DNA from: Verrucomicrobiota bacterium
Lineage (GTDB): Bacteria; Verrucomicrobiota; Verrucomicrobiia; Verrucomicrobiales; Akkermansiaceae
NCBI GenBank assembly: GCA_026397725.1
Contig: JAPLUI010000493.1
Span: forward strand, 1 to 55,390
Direction: 5' to 3'
DNA: 55,390 nt
Shown here: one piece after another, positions 6,416-13,425 of the stretch
Numbering within the stretch: the stretch's first letter is position 1
Layout of the letters: the number at the start of each line of letters is the position of its first letter
Notes under the pieces: model-generated
The model's input: the letters and a program-made list of their open reading frames with translations, nothing else
What the model was told of the DNA's origin: nothing
Databases searched by the model: none
Position numbers and translations under genes: made by a program

Positions 6416-9307
6416 CTATTGCAGGAGAGACCTCTTTTCATCGGCGGAGCTTGAAACGTAAAAGCCCATCAATTGTCCTTCCGCATCCTCAAGTTCCTCC
6501 TTCCGCCGCCAGTAGCCGCATTGCTCGATCAAGCGCCGCGCCTCCGCAAGGTCGTGCTGCGGGGAGGTCCAAGGATAAGCAACTTCTTCCATCCTCGATC
6601 CACTATCCACGATCCACGATCCGAAGAGCCTGGCCCGGTAAAGATGAATGTCGGCCATGTGCAGCTTCATCGGCCCGCGCTCGGCGATTTCCCAGGCTTC
6701 GTCAAGGTCGGCCTGCGTGCTCTCGGGGCCGGTCAGTGCGCCGGTGAGAGCCCTCAGCCAGGCTCGCTGGAGAAGAAATATCGGCAAAGATTCCAAGCGG
6801 TTTCCTTTACGCGAATTGTCGACGCAACGCTTCATCAGTCTTTTTGCGTGCGGCAGCAAATCACGTCTTGCCTGCAAGACAGCCGTAGCGACGAGATCGC
6901 GGACTTCAGTGCTCTGCGCGAATGCGAGATAAAGTGGGCCTGCCACAACGGTCGGGGCAGGGGTTTCAATTCCTAAGTCTGAGCCCACCTCATCAGAACG
7001 CATTGGTTGGTGATTAATAGCTGCTTCGCGGGTAATATAATTCTTCCACACAGCCCTTTCGGTATCGGAAGATTGGCAGTCAGACTTTCTAAACTGGCAC
7101 CAGAGAGAAAGCTCCGCTTTACGGCGACTGGAAATACTTACACTCTGTTCGATTAGGCTTTCCGCCACGTTGAAGTGAGGAAGCGCGTCGAGTTGCCGGC
7201 CTTGTTGGTGCAAGGCGACGCCCATTGTTACCCTAGCGGCGATAATGTCTTCGACCGAACCACTAGCGGTGGCGTGCCCCAATGCCTTCTCCAGAAGACT
7301 TCTTGTTGAATCAATGTCGCCTAGTGTAAGCGCGTTGCCAGCTAAAAAACGTGCACACCTTGCGGCACTTCCTAAGTCTCCTGCTTTTTCGGCAAGGATG
7401 AGTGCAAATTCCGCCGTCTTTCTTGCATCCAGCACGAGGGACACGGTGCGTAAGCATACGGCTGCGTCATGGGCGATCTCGTGGCGAATAGATGCAGGAA
7501 CCCCGTCTTTGAAAGCGGTCAGATAGGTCTCAAAAAAACCAGCGGCAGCCGCCAAATCCGTGTTGAAGGCACCGAGGTGATTGCCGCTATACCAAGTTTC
7601 TTCTCGGCGAATTCGCTTATAATACACATCCTTCCAAGCCGCTTCAAACAACCCAGCCTGGCAGCCGTGGGCCACGGCTTGGTAGAGCGGCTGGAGGTCT
7701 TCGAGCGTGGGCTGGGGTTTGTCCAGCGTGGTCGCGCAGAGGTGTTCGTAGAGCCGCCGGTGGGCCGCGCGCCAGGCGTCGTGGTGTTGCGTGCGCAGTT
7801 GCCGGGCGAAGTATTCGCGCAGATGCGGATGCGCATCGAGCGAGACGAGCGTGCCGGACGCGTCGCGGTTCACCGTGAGCAGCTTCACGGCTTCGAGGCC
7901 GCTGAGGCAGTATTCCCAATCGTCGTCGGCCAGCCCGGCGAGCGGTTCGGTGAGGCCGGGGATGGTTTCGCGCCGCAGGGCCGCGAGGCAGCCGGCGTCG
8001 GCGGGGCGGTCGAACAGGCCCATGAGCCGCAGCACGGCCACTTCGCGCCTGCCTTCGTCGCCGCCGTCGCGCAAGAGCCATTGCTCGTAGGCGGCCATGG
8101 TCCAGAACGCGTGCCCGCCGTCCATCTTCTCGTCGGCCTTCTCGAACTTCACGCGGTCGCGCTGGCGGATGTCGCCGTGGAAGGCGCGTTTCAGGAATCC
8201 GCCCAGCAGGGTCAGCGTGAGGGCGTGGCCTTTCACGTCTTCCACCAGCGTCGCGAATTCCTGCGCCGCGCCGGACACGCCGAGGGTTTTGAGCAAATGC
8301 ACGCCAGCGTCGCGGGACAGGCGGAGCAGTTTCACCTCACACGCAGTGCCCTCACCCCCGGCCCCTCTCCCAGAGGGCGAGGGGTGAGCCGGCCAGAACG
8401 CCCGCAAGTCCGGCAGAGAATAGCGGGTGGTGACGACGCACAGGCCGTGGCTGGCGGCGGCCAGGCCCTTGAGCAGCGCGGCGACGCCCTGGTCCTTGAG
8501 CTCGCCCGGCGTGGGCGCGGTGGGCGCGTATTGCAGCGGCTCCAGGCCATCCAGAATGAGCAGCGCCCGCCGCTCGCCGACGAGCTGGGCCAGCCGACGG
8601 CCTTTGTCGAACGCGCCCGCAGCGCTGCCCGCCATGGTCGCGTCGCCGAAGAAGGTGAGGGCTTCCTTGAGGAACAGGTCGGAGGAAGCGGCCAGTTGCT
8701 CGCGCGTGCCTTGGCTGTAGAAGGACCACGCAAAGGCGGCGTCGCAGCCGGGCCAGTCTTGCCCCGCCAGTTCCGCCGCCCACTTGGCTACGAGCGAGGT
8801 CTTCCCCTCGCCGCCGAGGGCGACGAAGGTGAGGACGCGAGGGCGGCATTTCTCCAAGCGGAGCGTCTGCTGCCAAGCGTCAGTCAGGAGCTTGGTTTCC
8901 GCCTCGCGGCCGATGAGTTCGGCGGGGGCGTATTTGAGGATGCGGTCGATATCGATGCGGCGTTCCTTGCGGGCACGGGTGCGGAAGTCGATCACGTCGC
9001 GGTCAGTGAAATCCGGAGGTAGCGGGCAATCCTCACGCCAAACAGGGATGATGCGCTTGCCGAGACGGCGGGCCAGAGCGACTTCGCGTTTGACCCATTC
9101 CGAGTTGGTTGCGGCGGCGGTGATGACAACTACAAAGGTATCGCAGTCGGTGATGCCCTGTTCGATGCGCGGCCAAAATTGCTCGTCGGGCATGATGGCG
9201 TGGACGGCGTTGAACACGTCTTCAAACCCAGCAGCACGGAGGAACGACTCCATTTCCGCGACAAAACTGTCATCGGCAGTGCTGTGGGAAACGAAGGCGG
9301 ATCGCAT
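6416..9307 (-). CDS. TIR-STAND-TPR immune receptor-like protein (copy 1)
   Basis: 963 residues. Residues 1-125 are a TIR_2 domain beginning MRSAFVSHSTADDSF, with SEWVKREV carrying Glu75, the position of the TIR NADase glutamate. Residues 130-400 are a STAND NTPase: the LIGREAE lead-in, Walker A GGEGKTS at 165-171, and Walker B LLILDGLE with Asp253. About 540-963 are helical, TPR-like repeats, the presumed sensor. The expected mechanism for this class is ligand sensing, oligomerisation and NAD+ depletion causing abortive infection. Start 9307 aligns with the start of the downstream paralogue; an extra 12 codons upstream come from the shared leader. Oddities are an in-frame palindromic repeat (residues about 306-324), an in-frame heptamer array near the C-terminus, and lower GC in 6770-7640 than in the front half. 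Confidence 0.85.
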   Translation of the reverse strand: MRSAFVSHSTADDSFVAEMESFLRAAGFEDVFNAVHAIMPDEQFWPRIEQGITDCDTFVVVITAAATNSEWVKREVALARRLGKRIIPVWREDCPLPPDFTDRDVIDFRTRARKERRIDIDRILKYAPAELIGREAETKLLTDAWQQTLRLEKCRPRVLTFVALGGEGKTSLVAKWAAELAGQDWPGCDAAFAWSFYSQGTREQLAASSDLFLKEALTFFGDATMAGSAAGAFDKGRRLAQLVGERRALLILDGLEPLQYAPTAPTPGELKDQGVAALLKGLAAASHGLCVVTTRYSLPDLRAFWPAHPSPSGRGAGGEGTACEVKLLRLSRDAGVHLLKTLGVSGAAQEFATLVEDVKGHALTLTLLGGFLKRAFHGDIRQRDRVKFEKADEKMDGGHAFWTMAAYEQWLLRDGGDEGRREVAVLRLMGLFDRPADAGCLAALRRETIPGLTEPLAGLADDDWEYCLSGLEAVKLLTVNRDASGTLVSLDAHPHLREYFARQLRTQHHDAWRAAHRRLYEHLCATTLDKPQPTLEDLQPLYQAVAHGCQAGLFEAAWKDVYYKRIRREETWYSGNHLGAFNTDLAAAAGFFETYLTAFKDGVPASIRHEIAHDAAVCLRTVSLVLDARKTAEFALILAEKAGDLGSAARCARFLAGNALTLGDIDSTRSLLEKALGHATASGSVEDIIAARVTMGVALHQQGRQLDALPHFNVAESLIEQSVSISSRRKAELSLWCQFRKSDCQSSDTERAVWKNYITREAAINHQPMRSDEVGSDLGIETPAPTVVAGPLYLAFAQSTEVRDLVATAVLQARRDLLPHAKRLMKRCVDNSRKGNRLESLPIFLLQRAWLRALTGALTGPESTQADLDEAWEIAERGPMKLHMADIHLYRARLFGSWIVDSGSRMEEVAYPWTSPQHDLAEARRLIEQCGYWRRKEELEDAEGQLMGFYVSSSADEKRSLLQ
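6591..6622. repeat. Heptanucleotide array inside copy-1 TIR-STAND gene
   Basis: Plus-strand heptads of the GATCCAC / TATCCAC type follow TCTTCCATC. They match the right-hand arms of the composite elements at 40620-40803 and 46798-46922. On the coding strand they add GSWIVDSGSRMEE, which is absent at the matching place in the copy-2 protein (RARLF is followed there by FREKVYPW). Confidence 0.7.
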
Positions 9308-9348
9308 ACGGCAGAGTGGTATCAGGAATATGGAGCCAAGCAAGAATT
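7650..9348. repeat. Large direct duplication, unit 1 (TIR + NTPase part)
   Basis: This block is near-identical in DNA to 10585-12298. It includes the leader (GGAATATGGAGCCAAGCAAG), the TIR domain, the STAND NTPase and an embedded palindrome. To the left of about 7650 the two genes suddenly become only distantly similar. Boundaries are by eye and accurate to perhaps 10 bases. Confidence 0.8.
8351..8388. repeat. CTCACCCC...GGGGTGAG palindromic repeat, in-frame
   Basis: A palindromic element with outer arms CTCACCCC and GGGGTGAG and an inner CTCTCCC/AGAGGGCGAG region. It is of the widespread intergenic type whose translations read TPGPSPxGRG. Here it is translated in frame on the minus strand as AHPSPSGRGAGGEGT, between the NTPase core and the following helical domain. 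Confidence 0.75.
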
Positions 9349-9417
9349 CGCCATCGCAGCCAACAGATTGAGGTGGTCAGAGATGGCTTTGACGCGGTGT
9401 TCGCAGGATAGGTGCAT
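9322..9417 (-). other. Short ORF in the leader of TIR-STAND copy 1
   Basis: A 31-codon frame from ATG 9417 to TGA 9322 reads MHLSCEHRVKAISDHLNLLA and then AMANSCLAPYS. It fills the gap between the two TIR-STAND genes and ends 15 bases before ATG 9307. The last residues (NSCLAPYS) are shared with the short frame ahead of copy 2 because the DNA there is duplicated. It may be a leader peptide, the stub of a lost gene, or chance. Confidence 0.25.
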
Positions 9418-9420
9418 GGG

Positions 9421-12252
9421 CTAAGTTCCGAAAATGGCGTGCTTCGCATCGGCGAGTTCCTCGTCGCGCCGGTGGTAGCTGCACTCGATAATGAGCTTCT
9501 CCGCTGCGGCGAGATCGGCGGCGGGCGATTCCCATGGATACACTTTCTCGCGGAAGAAAAGGCGGGCTCGGTGGAGATGGATGTCGGCCATAAAGAGCCT
9601 CATAGGACCCCGCTCGGCGATTTCCCAGGCTTCTTCCAGGTCGGCCTGCGCGCTCTCGGGGCCGGTGCAATCGCCGGTGAGAAACCGCAGCCAGGCGCGG
9701 GTGAGAAGACCTTGAATGAGGTACTCCTGCACGCCCGCACGGCGTAGGCCGTCGATGGCCTGTTCAACTTCCGAATTCGCATCTCGGACTTCGGACTCCT
9801 CCATGATCACTCCGCAGAGCGCGATGCGGCCCAATGTGAGGTGGTCGAGGGCGGGACCGAGAATACTGGCTGGGAAGGCAATGCCGTCCCAGCCCAACGT
9901 CTTGTGAGCGCGATCTTTGGCAACTCGACACACCTCCACGCCTTCGGAAGGCCGCAGTTGGCAATTCAGGTTAAGGGTGCCTCCCCAAGCGTCTCGCTCA
10001 GCTTCGGCTAGTAGAAGTCCGCAGAAATTGAAATTCGCGGGACTTGAGAAGATCGGATAGTTGGGATGGCTCTCAGCCAGAATTTGCTCGGCCTCAAGGA
10101 ACCGCACCTTCGCATCGTTCCGTCGTCCCGCTTGGTGCAGAGCGTCGCCGTGGGTTACGCGCCTGCTCCACCGATCAAACGCATCGCCACTGCGGTCGGC
10201 GTAGGTCACGGACTGCTGGGCGTCCCCCACTGCCGCGGCTACCTCGCCCAGAATCAGCTCCAACTGGCTCAGGTTGTTGGCGCGAAGTGCCGCTTCTCCC
10301 CAGTCCTCCTGCTGAACGCACATTTCCCGACTTACCCGTGTCGGTTCGCGAGCCTCGGACGGTCGGCCCAACGCTCGCAGGAAAAAAGCGACTGCGTTTA
10401 GCAGCCAAGTTTGGGCCGGTGCATTGAACGCAGGTGAGACGTCTGTCCATGGCAATTCAAAGAAGCAGGCGGCAGCGCCCAAGTCAGAACCGAACGCGCC
10501 AAGTCTCCGTGTGCTGTAGAATCCATCACTGCCCATTCCGCGATTAATGCGATCAACGTAAATCCTTTCACACGTTTCCTGCTGCAACCCCGCTTGGCAG
10601 CCGTGGACCACGGCTTGGTAGAGCGGCTGGAGGTCTTCGAGCGTGGGCTGGTCGCCTTCCTTCGTGGTCGCGCAGAGGTGTTCGTAGAGCCGCCGGTGGG
10701 CCACGCGCCAGGCGTCGGGTTGTTGCGTGCGCAGTTGCCGGGCGAAGTATTCGCGAAGGTGCGGATGCGCATCGAGCGAGACGAGCGTGCCCGACGTGTC
10801 GCGGTTCACCGTGAGCAGTTTCGCGGCTTCGAGGCCGGTGAGGCAGTATTCCCAATCGTCGTCGGCCATCCCGGCCAGCGGTTCGGTGAGGCCGGGGATG
10901 GTTTCGCTCCGCAGGGCAGCGAGGCAGCCGGCGTCGGCGGGCCGGTCGAACAGGCCCATGAGCCACAGCACGGCCATTTCGCGCCGGCCTTCGTCGCCGC
11001 CGTCGCGCAAGAGCCATTGCTCATAGGCGGCCATGGTTCGAAACGCGTGTCCGCCGTCCATCTTCTCGTCGGCCTTCTCGAACTTCACGCGGTCGCGCTG
11101 GCGGATGTCGCCGTGGAAGGCGCGTTTCAGGAAGCCGCCCAGCAGGGTGAGCGTGAGCGCGTGGCCTTTCACGTCTTCGACCAGCGTCGCGAATTCCTGC
11201 GCCGTGCCGGTCACACCGAGGGTTTTGAGCAGATGCACGCCAGCGTCGCGGGACAGGCGCAGCAGCTTCACCTCACACGCAGTGCCCTCACCCCCGGCCC
11301 CTCTCCCAGAGGGCGAGGGGTGAGCCGGCCAGAACGCCCGCAGGTCCGGCAGCGAATAGCGGGTGGTGACGACGCACAGGCCGTGGCTGGTGGCGGCCAG
11401 GCCCTTGAGCAGCGCGGCGACGCCCTGATCCTTGAGTTCGCCCGGCGTGGGCGCACTGGGCGCGTATTGCAGCGGCTCGAGGCCGTCGAGGATGAGGAGG
11501 TTACGACGCTGGCCGACGAGGCGGGCGAGGCGCTGGCCTTTCTCGAACGCGCCGGCGGGGCTGGCGGCGAAGGCCTGGTCCGCGTCGTCGCCGAAGAAGG
11601 TGATTGCGGCCTTGAGGAAGAGGTCGGAGGAAGCGGCCAGTTGCTCGCGCGTGCCCTGGCTGTAGAAGGACCAGGCAAAGGCGGCGTCGCAGCCGGGCCA
11701 GTCCTGCGCGGCCAGTTCGGCGGCCCACTTGGCGACGAGGGAGGTTTTCCCTTCACCACCGAGGGCGACGAAAGTGAGGACATGCGCACGGCCTTTCTCC
11801 AAGCGCAGCGCTTTCTGCCAGGCGTCCATCAGGAGTTTAGTTTCGTCCTCGCGGCCTATAAGTTCGCCAGGGGCGTATTTGACGATACGGTCGATGTCGA
11901 TGCGGCGTTCCTTGCGGGTGCGGGGGCGAAAGTCGATGACATCGCGGTCACTGAAGTCCGGGGGTAGCGGGCAATCCTCACGCCAAACAGGGATGACCCG
12001 CTTGCCGAGGCGGCGGGCGAGAGCGACTTCGCGTTTGACCCATTCAGAGTTGGCTGCGGCGGCCGTGATGACGACGATGAAGGTGTCGCAGTCGGTGATC
12101 CCCTGTTCGATGCGCGGCCAGAATTGCTCGTCCGGCTTGATGGCGTGGACGTCGTTGAACACGTCGTCAAAGCCTGCGGCACGGAGGAACGATTCCATTT
12201 CCGCGATAAAGCTGTCGTCGGCGGTGCTGTGGGAAACGAAGGCGTGGCGCAT
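9421..12252 (-). CDS. TIR-STAND-TPR immune receptor-like protein (copy 2)
   Basis: 943 residues, a tandem paralogue of the gene at 6416-9307. The TIR domain (residues 1-125, MRHAFVSHSTADDSF, Glu75 in SEWVKREV), Walker A GGEGKTS (about 165-171) and Walker B NLLILDGLE are kept. Up to about residue 565 the two proteins differ at few positions. The C-terminal helical repeat region (from QAGLQQETCE onward) is only weakly similar, until the last 90 residues (EEAWEIAERGPMRLFMADIH) where similarity returns. This fits one effector and switch with two different sensors. The gap to copy 1 is 113 bases, so co-transcription is likely. It has the palindromic insert but not the heptamer insert. Confidence 0.85.
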   Translation of the reverse strand: MRHAFVSHSTADDSFIAEMESFLRAAGFDDVFNDVHAIKPDEQFWPRIEQGITDCDTFIVVITAAAANSEWVKREVALARRLGKRVIPVWREDCPLPPDFSDRDVIDFRPRTRKERRIDIDRIVKYAPGELIGREDETKLLMDAWQKALRLEKGRAHVLTFVALGGEGKTSLVAKWAAELAAQDWPGCDAAFAWSFYSQGTREQLAASSDLFLKAAITFFGDDADQAFAASPAGAFEKGQRLARLVGQRRNLLILDGLEPLQYAPSAPTPGELKDQGVAALLKGLAATSHGLCVVTTRYSLPDLRAFWPAHPSPSGRGAGGEGTACEVKLLRLSRDAGVHLLKTLGVTGTAQEFATLVEDVKGHALTLTLLGGFLKRAFHGDIRQRDRVKFEKADEKMDGGHAFRTMAAYEQWLLRDGGDEGRREMAVLWLMGLFDRPADAGCLAALRSETIPGLTEPLAGMADDDWEYCLTGLEAAKLLTVNRDTSGTLVSLDAHPHLREYFARQLRTQQPDAWRVAHRRLYEHLCATTKEGDQPTLEDLQPLYQAVVHGCQAGLQQETCERIYVDRINRGMGSDGFYSTRRLGAFGSDLGAAACFFELPWTDVSPAFNAPAQTWLLNAVAFFLRALGRPSEAREPTRVSREMCVQQEDWGEAALRANNLSQLELILGEVAAAVGDAQQSVTYADRSGDAFDRWSRRVTHGDALHQAGRRNDAKVRFLEAEQILAESHPNYPIFSSPANFNFCGLLLAEAERDAWGGTLNLNCQLRPSEGVEVCRVAKDRAHKTLGWDGIAFPASILGPALDHLTLGRIALCGVIMEESEVRDANSEVEQAIDGLRRAGVQEYLIQGLLTRAWLRFLTGDCTGPESAQADLEEAWEIAERGPMRLFMADIHLHRARLFFREKVYPWESPAADLAAAEKLIIECSYHRRDEELADAKHAIFGT

Positions 12253-12298
12253 ACGGTGGTCGTGGTATTATCAGGAATATGGAGCCAAGCAAGTATTC
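10585..12298. repeat. Large direct duplication, unit 2 (TIR + NTPase part)
   Basis: Partner of 7650-9348. It starts at CTTGGCAGCCGTGG and ends in the leader at AAGCAAGTATTC, beyond which the two loci have no evident similarity. A 6-base difference in the DAD/AAS loop region and scattered substitutions are the main changes inside the block. Confidence 0.8.
11287..11324. repeat. CTCACCCC...GGGGTGAG palindromic repeat, second in-frame copy
   Basis: It is identical in sequence and position to the palindrome at 8351-8388, here inside TIR-STAND copy 2. It therefore either entered before the duplication or was spread by gene conversion. Confidence 0.75.
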
Positions 12299-12375
12299 AC
12301 CAGCGCTACCAGCGTCTGCACGAGATAACCGCGAATGGCGGCCGGGCCGCCGGAGATGCTGGAGGATTTGCTCAT
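12271..12375 (-). pseudogene. 5' stub of a lost gene ahead of TIR-STAND copy 2
   Basis: A 34-codon frame from ATG 12375 starts MSKSSSISGGPAAIRGYLVQ, continues TLVALVNTCLAPYS and stops at 12271. The S-G-G-x-A-I-R-G-Y-x-x-Q-x-L-x-x-L pattern resembles N-termini of large conflict-system ATPases. The frame runs into the duplicated leader block and ends there, as if the duplication had replaced the rest of the gene. The family match is from memory and weak. Confidence 0.3.
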
Positions 12376-12381
12376 AGTGGT

Positions 12382-13419
12382 TCAATTCCCTGATGGAACG
12401 GATGCGAGTTCACGAATCAGCCATTCCAGTTGTGTTTTCGCCGTGGCGATGATTGCGCGATAGCTGGCGAACTTGGTTTTCTTGCCGGTGTATTCGGCAA
12501 CGAGCTTGGGGTCAACTTCTCCGCCGATGATGAGAATGTCGAGGGACATGCCGAGTTTGCCGGTGAGGGTGTCGGCATACTTTTTGGCTTGGGATTCGGC
12601 GTCGCGTCCGACGGTGAGAGTGGGTTTCTTGAACTCAATTAGAAGGTGTTGTTTGAGGACGTTGCCAGCGAGGAAAAGGTCGGGGCGGTCAGTGGCGTCG
12701 GGGCCGATGTAGTCTTCGATGATGGTGCGGAGCTGGCGGTTGCTGGCCATGAGGCTGTATTCGGGACCGAAGACCCAAAGGTTGTTTTGCAGGGCGGTGT
12801 GCATCTGTTTCTCCGTGGTGGCGTCGGTGGTGGCGAGGCGGTCGAGGGAGTCGAGGAATTCCAGACGGCGCTTGGCTTGGGTACCCATGAAGGCGAGGTC
12901 GCAGAGACCGAATTCTTCGAGGGCGTTGGCGAAGTGGAACACGTCCACTTTCTCGGCTTCGTGGACGTGCTGGCAGACGGTCCAGTATTCATCCATCTCC
13001 AAGGCATCGAGCACAAGGGCGACTAGGGCTTCGATGCGCTCCAGCTTTTCGCCTTCTTGGAACGAGCGCTGCATGAGGCGGGTGATGCGTTCCTCGGCGA
13101 TGGTTCGGCGGTGCTCGGGCACGCTTTCCAGCCGCTGCTTCATCTGCTTGCTGAGGCGGGCTTTGGCGAGGTTGAACTCGTTGGTGTGGGTGGCTTCGAG
13201 GTTCTGCTTGAGTTCGGCGGTCTTCATGCCGCTGCCATTGTCCTGCACGATGATGGGGGAGTCGGTGAGGATGTTCGGCACGGTGACCTGAACCTCGGTG
13301 GCTTCGGCATCCCAGGCGTTGTCGATGAGTTCCTTCAGCGCCTTTTCGCTGGAGGTGTAGTTTTCGCCCAAGACGTGGGCGAGCTTCGGATCAACGCGGA
13401 AGTGGGCGGAAGTTTGCAT
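12382..13419 (-). CDS. GHKL-ATPase N-terminus joined to DUF4263-like nuclease domain (internally deleted)
   Basis: 345 residues. Residues 1-80 carry a GHKL (Hsp90/MutL-type) N-box, KALKELIDNAWDAEATEV with Glu30 and Asn34, and a G1 box DNGSGM (60-65). The ATP lid and G2 box that should follow are absent. From residue 83 the protein jumps to a helical linker and then a PD-(D/E)XK-like region, RPDLFLAG...LLIEFKKP (about 243-262), as in DUF4263/Shedu-type nucleases. Full-length relatives are usually far longer, so an in-frame deletion is the simplest explanation. ATP hydrolysis is unlikely, but the nuclease part looks intact. It starts 7 bases after the ABC-3C ATPase stop, so it belongs to the same transcript. 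Confidence 0.65.
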   Translation of the reverse strand: MQTSAHFRVDPKLAHVLGENYTSSEKALKELIDNAWDAEATEVQVTVPNILTDSPIIVQDNGSGMKTAELKQNLEATHTNEFNLAKARLSKQMKQRLESVPEHRRTIAEERITRLMQRSFQEGEKLERIEALVALVLDALEMDEYWTVCQHVHEAEKVDVFHFANALEEFGLCDLAFMGTQAKRRLEFLDSLDRLATTDATTEKQMHTALQNNLWVFGPEYSLMASNRQLRTIIEDYIGPDATDRPDLFLAGNVLKQHLLIEFKKPTLTVGRDAESQAKKYADTLTGKLGMSLDILIIGGEVDPKLVAEYTGKKTKFASYRAIIATAKTQLEWLIRELASVPSGN

Positions 13420-13425
13420 CGCAAA

